From: Quercus robur
Taxonomy: Eukaryota; Streptophyta; Magnoliopsida; Fagales; Fagaceae
Assembly: GCF_932294415.1 (NCBI RefSeq)
Contig: NC_065537.1
Coordinates: 8,598,349 to 8,662,348, forward strand
DNA length: 64,000 nt
Direction: 5' to 3'
Shown here: one piece after another, positions 33,120 through 44,979 of the stretch
Layout of the letters: each line of letters starts with the position of its first letter
Numbering within the stretch: the first letter of the stretch is position 1
Notes under the pieces: generated by a model
Seen by the model: the letters and a program-made list of their open reading frames with translations, nothing else
Told to the model about the DNA's origin: nothing
Databases searched by the model: none
Made by a program: the position numbers and the translations under genes

Positions 33120-33650
33120 TTATTGTGTGATCGTAAAAACCTATTAAGTTAAAAGAAAATCTTTTTAAGATTGTTATAAGACTAGCTCTACTCTTTGGTA
33201 CCAAGGTTGGGTTGTTAAGAAACAACATGTTTGTAAAATGAGTGGCTGCAATGAGAATAATGTCAAGATTGATTAGTGGAAATACAAATAAAAATAAGAT
33301 TCAAAATGAGAAAATTCATTTAAAAATAGGAGTTTAAAGATAGGGGTTGCTGTATTGATGATGAGGGAGAGTTGCTTGAGATTGTTTAGTCTTGTGCAGG
33401 GGAGAGCGATTAAGTTGATTTAAGTTGAGGGAATGAAAAAAAGATAAGAGGAAGACTTAAAATAACAATATTAGAAGTACTAATAAAAAAACAGCAGTAC
33501 AAGTAGTAAAAAATTACTCGTCAATTAGGGAGGTACCAAAGAGTATAATTTTGGATGAAATAAAATGATAGAAAAGAATACATGTGGCCGACCCTAATTA
33601 ATTTGTTGAGGATCCATGGCCGACTCCAAAATTTTGGACTAAGATTTGGT
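33120..33650 (+). pseudogene. LINE 3' fragment in SPIKE1 intron
   Basis: Broken frames give the same C-terminal LINE region as at 10.7-11.07 kb (for example CDRKNLLS, LFGTKVGLL, MMRESCLRLFSLVQGRA-like) and a 3' tail with GGCCGACCCTAATTAATTTG. Heavily decayed; the ends are not clear. Confidence 0.6.
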
Positions 33651-33775
33651 TATATTTTTTAATGTCATGGGTTGATTAAGGTGGTTCCATTACATTATAT
33701 TATTCATGTTATCAACTTCGGATTTTGATTCTTCCTATTAAATTTTGTTAATTAATGATCCCGTGGTCTATGTAG

Positions 33776-33958
33776 ATCCTAGATGAAATGCCTGTCTTTT
33801 ACAACCTAAATGCCATTAAAAAGTGTGAAGTTTTAATTGTTATTTTGAAAATTGTGCGCAATCTTGATGATGCATCACTTGTAAAAGCGTGGCAACAAAG
33901 CATCACTCGGACTAGATTATTTTTCAAACTCTTGGAGGAATGCTTAGTTCTTTTTGAG
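33776..33958 (+). pseudogene. SPK1: SPIKE1 pseudogene exon block 4
   Basis: It follows TGTAG and ends before GT at 33959. It reads ILDEMPVFYNLNAIKKCEVL, IVRNLDDASLVKAWQQSITR, then LFFKLLEECLVLFE, open throughout. A second copy of the right part of this exon with its intron lies at 49.13-49.57 kb. Confidence 0.87.
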
Positions 33959-34011
33959 GTTGCTACTTTGTTCAAAACTTTACTTCCCTCTTTGATGATG
34001 TGATTTGGGTT

Positions 34012-36195
34012 TGTAAGGTTGAATTTAATCAATCATCTTGTTGGCTTTATTTTGTGCCAATTTGCTTGTAATACAGCACTTAGAAACCTTGTATTTAGGT
34101 GGGAATCATGTACGGGTAGTATGTGAGAGAGTGTGAAGAAATGCTGAAGACTGTGTAGTGAAGCAAGGACTCGCGGTTGGATCTCGCGGCTGGCAAGCCG
34201 CCAGAAGATGCACACGAGTGAAGCATGTAAAGAAACTAAACCGTCATGCCAACTATAGCATTACGGACGAAAAGTTTAGATTGGTCATTCAGTTAGCTCG
34301 CGGCTTGGACTCATGACTCAGTCAAGTTGCGAGGCCAAGTCTCCAGTCCATTCTATTATGGAAAAATTGACTTTTCGCATTCATTTCTCACTCCAGTATA
34401 AATACCCCTTATACCCATGAAATATTGAGAGCTTCTAAAGAGAATTTTGAGAGAGAAACCCTAGAGAAAAACAATGAAAGTTCAAATAGTGTAAAAACAC
34501 ATTTGAACGTTTAGACCCCCAATTTACAAATTACCAATTCAAGTTTTATATCAAACATTTAATGTGCAGAACATGAACAAAAGCTTAATACAGAATTGGT
34601 AAACAATCTAAACCAATTAAAATCACATTCACAGTAGAAAATAAAAGGCAAAGATAAAGAGAAGAGAGATGCAAACACAAGGACAACACACGATGTGTTA
34701 TTGAAGAGGAAACCAAAGCCCTCGGCGTAAAACCTCTCTACTGCCCTCCAAGCAATCAATAATCCACTAGAAAATGTAGTTGGGATATATGAACAGTAAT
34801 AAACCCTCCAAGCCTAATCTACCCGATGTACCTAAGCCCTCCAAAATTCTTGCTCCAACAAGGTTGCGTCGAACCTTTTTCTTTTACCGGATTCCGCTAC
34901 AATCCATAGCATCTGCCATCCTTGGCATCTTCCAATACTTTCCAAAACTCCAAAAACACTCATCACTCTAAATGGGTGTGGATAGTGTTTGGATAGAAAT
35001 CTCATCTCAAAAGGTATGACAATGAGGGAGGGAATGAGAAGAGACTACAAAGATTTCTCTCTAAGAATGAGTAGCTCTCTCTAATTGGGTGGGTGTTTTG
35101 AAGAAACCTCTCTTAGGGTTTTTCTTTTTGAATAGCCACACATATTTTGTGAGAATGAGGGGTATTTATACTGGTGTGAGAATGGAATACAAAGAGTCAG
35201 TTTTATCAAAACAGAGTTGGCTGGCGACTTGACCTCGCGACTTGACTGAGTCATGAGTTCAAGCCGCGAGCTAACTGAATGGCTAGTTTGGATTTTTGTC
35301 CTGTAGTGCTCTAGCTGGCATGACTGTTCAGCTCCCCTGCATGCTCTATGCATGTACAACTTTTAGTAGCTTGCAAGCCGCGAGCCTCCCGCGAGATCCA
35401 GCCATGAGTCCTTGCTTCACTGCACAGTCTTGAGTATTTCTTCACACTCTCTCACACACTACTCTTACATGATTCCCACCTAAATACAAGGTTTTTAAGT
35501 GCTGTATTACAAGCAAATTTGTCATGAAATAAAGCTAACACATGGTTAATTAAATTCAACCTTACAAACAAGATTGACTCATCCATAATCTTTACATAGT
35601 GACTCTTCAAATTCCTCAACTCTCACCCTTTCCATTGTTAAATCCTTGAGAGGTATATTAGCCAAAACCTTTTCTCACCATACCCATAACTATAAGGAAG
35701 TTGTTTGGTGCTTGGAAAGTAGTTAGGAAGGGACCAATTGATATTGGTTGATGTTATAAGCTATAGCGGAATCTGGTAAGCTAAAGAAGACAAATGTTTG
35801 GCGTAACCTCGTTGGAGTAAGAGCTTGGAGAGCTTAGGTACACTAGGTAGATTAGACTTGGAGGGTCTTCTGCTGTTCATGTATCTTAACTTCATTCTTT
35901 AGTGGATTATTGACCGCTTAGAGGGCGGCAGAGAGGTTTTACGTCGAGGATTTCGGTTTCCTCTTCGATAACACATCATCGTGTTGTCTTTATGTTTGCA
36001 TCTCTCTTCCCTTAATCTTTGCCATTTAATTTCTGTTGTGGTTATAATTTTATTTGGTTTAGATTGTTTTATCAATTCTGTTTTAGCTTATGTTCATGTT
36101 CTGCACATATATTGTTTGAAAATAAGCTTGAGTTGGTAATTTATGAATTAGGGTTCTAAATGTTCAAGGTGTTTTATACACTAATTGAACATTCA
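34012..36195 (+). repeat. Solo LTR (outer), split by a nested solo LTR
   Basis: The left half (34012-34474) starts TGTAAGGTTGAAT and the right half (35572-36195) ends AATTGAACATTCA. Together they match the LTR of the 51.4-kb element from end to end. Flanks GGGTT (34007-34011) and GAGTT (36196-36200) are a one-mismatch target duplication. A paralogous empty site is present at about 49.25 kb. A minus-strand solo LTR of the same family interrupts it at 34475-35566. Confidence 0.85.
34475..35566 (-). repeat. Solo LTR (inner), nested in the outer LTR
   Basis: It runs TGAAAGTTCAAATAGTG to AACCTTACA on +, the reverse of the outer LTR. Flanked by perfect 5-bp repeats AACAA (34470-34474 and 35567-35571). 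It contains the family marks: CCAAGCCTAATCTACCCGAT, GCGAG-rich U3 and GGTATTTATACTGG (TATA box in reverse). Confidence 0.9.
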
Positions 36196-36451
36196 GAGTT
36201 TGTCTGTTAGTTAATTTTACTTCTTGTTTTGGTGATCGCATAGCAACATTTATACTCTTATCATTTTCATCATCATTGATTTTTAATTTTATATTTAAGT
36301 CTATATTTTATTTGTTTTAAGACTTTAAAGTTAAATTAAAAGTATGAATATTTTTTGATTTCATTAAGGCAAAATATTGAAGATAATAAAGTTACTTCCA
36401 ACAAATTGTAGTGGTTGACTACTAACAACAATTGACTATGTGGACATAATT

Positions 36452-36482
<31 letters not shown>

Positions 36483-36614
36483 TCCTCCTGGCTTGTGTGT
36501 TGCTACTTTTTCCAATTTTAAAAACTTATCTTGAAGAAGTTAGAGGGTAGATATTTTTCATTAAGCTTAAATTTTGGGTCTCAAAGAAGTCCACATAGTA
36601 CAGGTATTTTGAAT
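36196..36614 (+). other. SPIKE1 intron, paralogous to 49.25-49.57 kb
   Basis: Non-coding. TTTTACTTCTTG, GATCGCATAGCAA, TATACTCTTA and TTGTAGTGGT-TACTA words and the TA tract (about 36459-36482) reappear in the same order in the downstream copy. Confidence 0.6.
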
Positions 36615-36977
36615 AGGGATGACAATGGGGCGGGGCGGGGCCAAAGGATGGGTTCTTCGTCCCCGCCCTACTTGGTTTTGTCTTGCCCCTTCCCCACCCC
36701 GTCCTGCATGATGGGGAAAATTTTCTCACTCCATCCCCGCACCTTAGGGCCCTACGAAGCCCCACCCCATCCCGAAAAACTCTACTTTTTGTTAATTTTT
36801 CCTACAACTAGTACAATTTTTTTTAATGAAACCTATTTCATTAATAAAAATATACTTGAAATTACAATTAAATTTATCCCATTAAATCAAATCAATTTTT
36901 AGATAAAATTAAATAATATATCCAAGTGTTTAACAAGACAATCACATTAAAAAAAAAAACCCTCATAGTATAACACA

Positions 36978-38202
36978 TCTATATATATAATAACAGGTAA
37001 ATATAATAACAGGTAAAGCAGAGAGAAAATCCAATTAAATTTCAAATTGGAATTCAATTAGAGTCTAATTTTGCACCATGTATCTCATCTAATCTAAATT
37101 TTAGGATTTTGTGCTAAGTGAGTTAATTTATTGTAAAAATTGAATCTTAATTAAAGTTTAATTTTACACCACGTGTCCCATCTAATCTAAATTTTTAAAT
37201 TTTTGTGCCAAATTAGTTAATTTAGTATAAAAAAAGAGAAGTCCAATATAATAAACCATAAAAAAACATAATCATCTAACTCAAAGAAATTCAAATTTAT
37301 AAGTCACCTATATATATATATATATATATTAGGATAAACTACATATTTGGTCCCTAACCTTTATACCATATTTTAATTTTGTCCATAACCATTTAATTGT
37401 GTCAATTTGGTCCCTAACCTTTCAATGTCGTGTCAATTTAGTCCATTCCGTTATATGTTGTATGAAAACTGCTAACATGGTAAATGGCCAAAATAAAATT
37501 TAAGTTTATTGCCATATCAACATAAGCTAATTTTTTATTTTGGCCATTAGACATATCATCAATTTTCATCCAAAAGATAACAGTTGGGACTAAATTGACA
37601 CGGTACTGAAAGGTTAGAGAACAAATTGACAAAATTAAAAGGATAGAGATTTAATTGAAATATAGTGTATAGGATAGAGACCAAATACATAGTTTACCCT
37701 ATATATTAATAGGTAAAGTTTAGGGAAAAATGAATTACAATTTGAAATTACAATCCAATTTTGCACCATATGTCTAAATTTATGTGAAAATAATAGGTGA
37801 AGCTGAGAGAAATTCAAATTAGAATTCTAAATTAGAGTTCTAATTTTGCGCCATGTGTCCTAAATTATTTATTCTTAAAGAGTTTTATTTCTTAATTTTA
37901 GAATAAAATGTGGGACCACATCATAAATATTCATCCAAATGAGTTATTAAGTACAAAAACCAAAAAGTCTAGAATAAATGAATCGTAAAAAAAAAAAAAA
38001 AAGCTTCCCAATAATTTTTTTAAAAAATGTGGACAATTTACATTTTATACCTAATAATATCCTTACAATTTTTTTTTAAAAAAAGTTAACGAAATATAAA
38101 AATGATTATCAATAGTATTTAAATTATATATATGAATTATATTATGCACCTTATTATATATCTATAGGTGTATCCATGCATATGCATGGGGTTACAAGCT
38201 AG
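36978..38202 (+). mobile_element. Helitron, non-autonomous, 1.2 kb
   Basis: The 3' end is clear: hairpin CCATGCATATGCATGG, then GGTTACAAG and CTAG (38199-38202), followed by T. The likely 5' end is TCTATATATATAATAAC after A at 36977. Between are about four degenerate repeats around TCTAATTTTGCACCATGTGTC (near 37060, 37165, 37768, 37843). Confidence 0.55.
37331..37700. mobile_element. MITE inside the Helitron
   Basis: Long inverted ends, AGGATAAACTACATATTTGG and (reverse strand) AGGGTAAACTATGTATTTGG, continue into TCCCTAACC / TCTCTATCC. The flanks are AT-only, so the duplication length is unsure. The two halves are nearly complementary, allowing a long hairpin. Confidence 0.75.
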
Positions 38203-38542
38203 TAACAAAATAAAGGTAGAGAACCACATTGGGTAGAATAAAATAGGCTAATATTGATATTTTTTTTTATATAGTAGGGTTTTAGGGTATAAAAAATTTA
38301 CAATTATAACCCCTTAGCAACATGGGACAGGGTGGGGATGGGGAGGAGCGGGATGGGCCCTATCCCATGGTGCAGGGCTAAAATTTTGCCCCATTCCCGC
38401 CTCACCACCTTTGCGGGGCAAGAAAAACCTGTGCGGGATGAAGCAAGAAGGGGCGGGGCAAAATTGTCATCCCCATTTTGAATCCCTTTTTGGTAAAACC
38501 GTAACTGTCTCTTTCCACCCAGTGGTTAATGCTTTTGGAAAT

Positions 38543-39653
38543 TGAAAGTTCAAATAGTATATAAAACAACCTTGAACGTTTAGACCCCCAACAACAAGAA
38601 TACCAATTCAAGCTTTATGACAACCAATAAGTGTGCGGAAAATGAACATAAGCTATAAACAGAATTGGTAAATAATCTAAGCCAATTAAAATCACATCCA
38701 CAGCAGAAAATAAAAGGCAAATATTAAGGGAAGAGAGATGCAAACATAAGGACAACACAACGATGTGTTATCGAAGAGGAAACCGAAGCCCTCGACATAA
38801 AACCTCTCCGCCACCCTCCAAGCGGTAAATAATCCACTAGAAAATGTAGTTGGGATACATGAACAGTAATAGACCATCCAAGCCTAATCTACCCAGTGTA
38901 CCTAAGCCCTACAAGCTTCTTGCTCCAACGAGGTTGGGCCAAACCTATTTCTTTTCTAACTTCCCGGATTCCGCTACTTGACCGTAGCATCAACCAATGT
39001 AAAATTGGTTCCTTCCTAATTGCTTCCCAGAACACCAAACAGTCCTCTTACAGTAATGGATATGGTGAGAAAAAGTTTTAGTAAAAGGCCTCTCAAGGAT
39101 TTAACAATGGAGAGGAAGAGAGTAGAGGAATTTGAAGAGTCTCTTATGTGAAGATTGTGGATGAATCAATCTTGTTTTACTCTAGGGTTTCTCTCTCAAA
39201 ATTATCTCTGGAAGCTTTTTTTTTTTTTTTTTTTTTAGGTATAATGGGTATTTATACTTGGGTGAGAATGGAATGTGAAGAGTCAGGTTTTTCAAAACAG
39301 GGCTAGCTCGCGGCTTGGCCTCGCGGTTTAACTGAGTCACGAGTTCCAGCCGCGAGATAACTGAACGGTCAGTTATACTATTTTGTCTTGTAGTGATCTA
39401 GCTAGCATGACACTTCAACTTCTGGCATGCCTGGCACGTGTGCAGCTTCTGGCAGCTTGCAACCGCGAGTCATCAGTGAGATCCAGTTGCGAGTCTCTAT
39501 TTTTCTTGCACACTCTTGATCATTTCTTCACACTATCTCACTCATTACCCTTATAAAAATCCTACCTAAATATAGGGTTACTAATTACTGAAATACAAGC
39601 AAATTTAACACTGAATAAAGCCAACAAAATGGTTGATAAAATTCAACCTTACA
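38543..39653 (-). repeat. Solo LTR in SPIKE1 intron
   Basis: Same family as the element at 51.4 kb, reversed: TGAAAGTTCAAATAG at left, AATTCAACCTTACA at right. Perfect 5-bp flanks GAAAT (38538-38542, 39654-39658). A T run interrupts it near 39217-39237. Confidence 0.92.
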
Positions 39654-39849
39654 GAAATTATGTTCTTTATTGTCTCTTTCATGAACAAATTATTTTTGAA
39701 GCTCTTTTTCTTTTTGGGCCCTTCACAGTTGATATATGTTTTTGTATGAGTCCTTATTGAAGTTGCATTTTGTATCACCTTTTTTTGTACTGGCTCCTGC
39801 TCTAATTACATTACCCTTAAAACTAATTGTTGATTATGTACTTTTACAG

Positions 39850-39993
39850 CATAGAAAACCTGCTGATGGCATGCTCATGGGCTGTAGTTCTCATAGCCCA
39901 GTTGGGGATGGGCCTGCTTCCCCCGAGTACTCTGATAGACTTTCTCTTGCACTTAACAATTATCTATCTGAGGCATCAAGACAAGAAGTCAGA
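39850..39993 (+). pseudogene. SPK1: SPIKE1 pseudogene exon block 5
   Basis: It follows TTTTACAG and ends before GT at 39994. It reads HRKPADGMLMGCSSHSPVGD, PEYSDRLSLALNNYLSEASR, QEVR, without a lesion. Confidence 0.87.
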
Positions 39994-40217
39994 GTAAGTT
40001 CATTTTACTGTTAAAGTTCTGAAAATCAATGTTTCGGTGTTTTGTCTATTATTTTCCTTTTGTTATTCATTCATTGATTGTAATGTTGACTTTACATCCA
40101 TTGAATATTTACCTTCATCGGTCAGTAGTTTCTTGTTATTCTTTGTGCAATTTATTTATATTTATGATATAGAACAGATTCATTGCATCCTCAATATGCC
40201 TTGAAACTCTAATGCAG

Positions 40218-40397
40218 CCTCAGGGAACACCTGAAAATGGATATTTATGGTAGAGAGTGAATTCCCAATTAAGCTCCCCTAGCTAGCCATATTCCATGAG
40301 AGAAGCTCTGGCTCAGGCACAGTCTTCTAGGATTGGAGCTTCTGCACAAGTACAAGTACTTCGAGAATCTTTGCCCCCGATATTAAGACAAAAATTG
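40218..40397 (+). pseudogene. SPK1: SPIKE1 pseudogene exon block 6, two stops
   Basis: It reads QGTPENGYLW, stop, RVNSQLSSPS, stop, PYSMREALAQAQSSRIGASA, then LRESLPPILRQKL. Both stops (TAG at 40251 and 40284) sit where the family has glutamine, so each is a single C-to-T change. An extra VQV before LRES differs from the usual ASAQALRES. Confidence 0.87.
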
Positions 40398-40505
40398 GTA
40401 CAATTTTGGATAGAAAAATCGATTGCTTGTTTGATTGCTGCAACAGCACCATTTACTCCAAGAAATGACTATTATTTTTGTTTTACATTTATTGTATCTA
40501 TTTTA

Positions 40506-41674
<1,169 letters not shown>

Positions 41675-41706
41675 TTAGGCCACTGATAATTTCACATTCA
41701 CTTCAG

Positions 41707-42054
41707 GAGCTTTGGGAAGAAAACTTGAGTGCTTCTGTCAATCTCCAGGTTTTGGAAATAACAGAGAAATTTTCCATGATGGCTGCCTCCCATAGCATCT
41801 CTACTGACTATGGAAAACTTGATTGTATCATAGTCATATTAATGAGTTTCTTTTCCCGAAATCAACCTATGTCTTTCTAGAAAGCTTTGTTTTCTGTCTT
41901 CAACAATGTCTTTGATCTTCATGGAGGAACCCTAATGGCAAGGGAGAATGATCGTTTCTTAAAGCAAGTGACTTTCCATCTACTTCGAGTTGCAGTTTTC
42001 TGAAATGAAAGCGTCAGGAAAAGGGCTGTTATTAGGCTCCAGATACTTGTGAAG
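41707..42054 (+). pseudogene. SPK1: SPIKE1 pseudogene exon block 7, two stops
   Basis: It follows CTTCAG and ends before GT at 42055. It reads ELWEENLSASVNLQVLEITE, DYGKLDCIIVILMSFFSRNQ, stop (TAG at 41878, tryptophan in the family), LMARENDRFLKQVTFHLLRV, stop (TGA at 42001, arginine), NESVRKRAVIRLQILVK. Confidence 0.88.
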
Positions 42055-42126
42055 GTATGACATTTGAAGTTCAGAGATTGCTGCTTTTGTTCTTAACTTA
42101 CATTATTTTATTTATATGTTTTGCAG

Positions 42127-42459
42127 AGTTCCTTCTATTGCTTCATGCAGACAGCAAGGTTAAGGGTCATGCTGATTATCACATTATCGGGGCTGATGTC
42201 TGATGTGCAAGTGACTCAAATGAAGCCTGATGGAACGCTAGAGGAAAGTGGTGAAGCACGACGGCTTAGAAAGTCTTTGGAGGAAATGTCAGATGAAGCT
42301 AAAAGCCCCAACCTATTGAGGGAGTGTGGACTTTCTGATAGTGCTCTGGTAACTATTCCAAAAAGATCGGAAGAGAACAGGTGGTCCTGGTCAGAGGTGA
42401 AATATCTCTCTGATAGTCTTCTTCTTGCCCTTGATGGAAGCTTGGAGCATGCACTATTG
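42127..42459 (+). pseudogene. SPK1: SPIKE1 pseudogene exon block 8
   Basis: It follows TTGCAG and ends before GT at 42460. It reads SSFYCFMQTARLRVMLIITL, SGLMSDVQVTQMKPDGTLEE, SGEARRLRKSLEEMSDEAKS, NRWSWSEVKYLSDSLLLALD to HALL. It is open and well conserved. It lies near the start of the DHR2 region. Confidence 0.9.
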
Positions 42460-42710
42460 GTAAGTTTTTAGCAATATTTGCATCAGCTTTGAGTTTGAGA
42501 AACAATCAGAATAATTACTCAATTAATAAACACTACACCCGACCCTATTAGGATGGGAATGTTGCACTAATCAGGGTTAAGGGTTGATACCTCACATCCC
42601 AAGACAAGACTGACATCTTTCTTAAACTTCTGTTTTACATTCTTGCTTTCATTGTAACTGGCACATCTTGTGTGGACATTTAACATTGCTTCTAATTCAT
42701 GGTGGGAGAT

Positions 42711-43180
42711 TGTTGAAGGGAATTAACCCGACTTCCCAACTTGTGAGAAACAAAAAAATAGAGAAAACAAACGCCAAAGAAAAACAATCACACGCACAAG
42801 ACAGTATTTATGTAGTTTGGCAATTTGCCTATGTCCACGGAGTTGTAGGGATTTCATTATTATCAGAGAAAAGTACAAAGTGCAGTTACAATTTTTCTCT
42901 CTACCACAACATGGCAACAACACCCATTAAATCTCCTATTAAAAACAATCACACGCACAAGACAATATTTATGTAGTTTGGCAATTTGCCTATGTCCACG
43001 GAGTTGTAAGGATTTCATTATTATCAGAGAAAAGTACAAAGTGCAGTTACAATTTTTCTCTCTACCACAACATGGCAACAACACCCATTAAATCTCCTAT
43101 TAAAAACCACGCAATATTATTCGGGTCGAGTCGGATCGTAGAACCGAATCAAACAAAGCTAGACTCCAAAAAGTCCAACA
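42711..43180 (-). repeat. Solo Copia-type LTR with internal duplication
   Basis: Runs TGTTGAAGGG to AAGTCCAACA, flanked by GGAGAT on both sides (42705-42710, 43181-43186). On the minus strand it has the familiar Copia LTR phrases CCGTGGACATAGGCAAATTG and CTCTGATAATAATGAAATCC. A 161-bp segment is duplicated in tandem inside. Confidence 0.75.
42781..43101. repeat. 161-bp tandem duplication in the solo LTR
   Basis: 42781-42941 and 42942-43101 are nearly identical (for example TATGTAGTTTGGCAATTTGC in both). Only a few differences were seen, such as CAGTATT/CAATATT and TAGGGATT/TAAGGATT. Confidence 0.95.
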
Positions 43181-43186
43181 GGAGAT

Positions 43187-43981
43187 AAGTCTCATAGAGC
43201 TGCTTAATTCCCTATATTACTTTATCTGGGTTTGTAATTTTATCAGTAGGTTATAGTATAAGTATTTTTGCTTTGGCAGAGTTATGTCTTCTTTTATCAA
43301 AGTCAAAGTAACCTACAGACACGTGTAAAGTTGGACACTTAAAAGGACACATTTCCTAGAAGTACTAGTAACTTTTGACAATTTAAATGTACTTGAAACA
43401 AACTTAAATATTCTTAAAAATCCTTTCTTTAAATTGATAGGGAGCCCCTTCCCTCGCCACTCCTTACCCCGCACTTCCCACCTTAAAGTAGGCCTGTGCC
43501 AGGTATGCTGGAATGGCGAGGGATCAATTTAAAGAGGTGACCGGATTCTCGACTCCCTATTGGCACAGGGATGGGATTTTATTTGGGCAAGTGGAAGATA
43601 TAGATTTCAGGGTTAGGGTTAAGGTCAAGATAGGGTCTTTGCAGTGCCAACCCAATAGCGTTTAGTCAAATTTATGTGGATGTTTAGAGTGCTTTTGAAA
43701 CACGAGGTAAGTTATTATTACAAATTCAATTATAATTGACAACTGCCATGGAGTGGATGCTGTGGGATATTGGGTTGATAAGAAAGAGAGGAGCTTCATA
43801 CACACAGACATATCTTTGTTACCATTACTCTTAAGGAAGTTTGCGCATATTTGCGCAAATGGGATTGAAGGAATTTTTCCGATTTTGAATGTGGTCACTA
43901 CTTTCCTACTTTCTTGTCCTGATGAGTAAATGTTATTGAACTAGCAAAAATAATACTATCATTTTCCCCCTTCTCTCACAG
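43187..43981 (+). other. SPIKE1 intron
   Basis: Non-coding; no transposon ends recognised. It ends with the pyrimidine tract CCCCCTTCTCTCACAG. Confidence 0.5.
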
Positions 43982-44167
43982 GGATCTGTGATGACTATGG
44001 ATAGATATGCAGCTGCTGAAAGTTTCTACAAACTTGCAATGGCATTTGCGCCCGTCCCAGATCTTCACATAATGTGGTTGCTACATTTATGTGATGCACA
44101 TCAGGAAATGCAGTCTTGGGCTGAAGCTGCCCAGTGTGCTGTGGCTGTTGCTGGTGTTGTGATGCAG
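43982..44167 (+). pseudogene. SPK1: SPIKE1 pseudogene exon block 9 (DHR2)
   Basis: It reads GSVMTMDRYAAAESFYKLAM, AFAPVPDLHIMWLLHLCDAH, QEMQSWAEAAQCAVAVAGVV, MQ, then GT at 44168. No lesion. This is the first helical part of the DHR2 domain. Confidence 0.9.
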
Positions 44168-44367
44168 GTAGTAAACTGTTATTGGGGCTTGTGGTTCAAC
44201 CACCCTCAGTCCTTATATGGAAAGTTGACCTTAGAAAATCTGCCTAACTATTTCCCCATTTTCTCACCTTGTACAGTGCAGAGCTGTAAAATTGACTTCG
44301 TGATTTGTTTACTGTTGCTTAAATATTAACTGCCTTTTGCTCATATGTCTAATTAAATTTACTGCAG

Positions 44368-44736
44368 GCCCTTGTGGCTAGAAATGATGGTGTTTGGAGC
44401 AAGGATCATGTAACTGCTCTTCGTAAAATTTGCCCAATGGTGAGCAATTCACATCAGAGGCTTCTGCTGCTGAGGTAGAGGGATATGGTGCTTCAAAGCT
44501 CACAGTTGATTCTGCAGTGAAGTACCTTCAGCTTGCTAATAAGCTTTTCTCTCAAGCTGAGCTCTATCACTTCTGTGCCTGCATTCTTGAGCTTGTACTT
44601 CCGGTTTATAAAAGCAGGAGGGCATACGGGCAGCTGGCTAAATGTCACACATTACTCACTACTATCTATGAGTCAATTCTTGAGTAGGAATCAAGCCCAT
44701 TTCCATTCACAGATGCCACATATTATCGGGTGGGAT
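44368..44736 (+). pseudogene. SPK1: SPIKE1 pseudogene exon block (DHR2), cut by hAT
   Basis: It follows ACTGCAG. It reads ALVARNDGVWSKDHVTALRK, ICPMVS, then a frameshift near 44445. In the shifted frame: SEASAAEVEGYGASKLTVDS, AVKYLQLANKLFSQAELYHF, RRAYGQLAKCHTLLTTIYES, ILE, stop (TAG 44685, glutamine in the family), ESSPFPFTDATYYRVG. The exon ends abruptly at the hAT terminus; the next DHR2 exons are absent. Confidence 0.9.
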
Positions 44737-44979
44737 CAGGGACGAACGCAGGATTTTAAGCCCGGGGAGGGGGGGGGGGGGGGCGCCGGAGATAAGCAAA
44801 ATTTTTTTTTTTCAAATATGCATCTATATAGTATTAATAAACTATCAACTGAGACAAATACCCAAAAATTATTGTTTCTTAATATATTAAGATACAATCT
44901 ACTAACAAAAACAAAAGATACGAAACACTATTGTTTCTTTATACAATCATCTATAAAAAGGGAACTCGACACTCTTTCA

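Larger units (their letters stand above)
36615..38474. mobile_element. Mutator-like non-autonomous element, 1.86 kb
   Basis: Ends are inverted, AGGGATGACAATGGGGCGGG and (reverse strand) GGGGATGACAATTTTGCCCC. A perfect 9-bp repeat ATTTTGAAT flanks it (36606-36614, 38475-38483), the length typical of Mutator-type elements. GC-rich arms of about 150 bp enclose an AT-rich interior that itself holds a Helitron and a MITE. No transposase is present. Confidence 0.75.
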
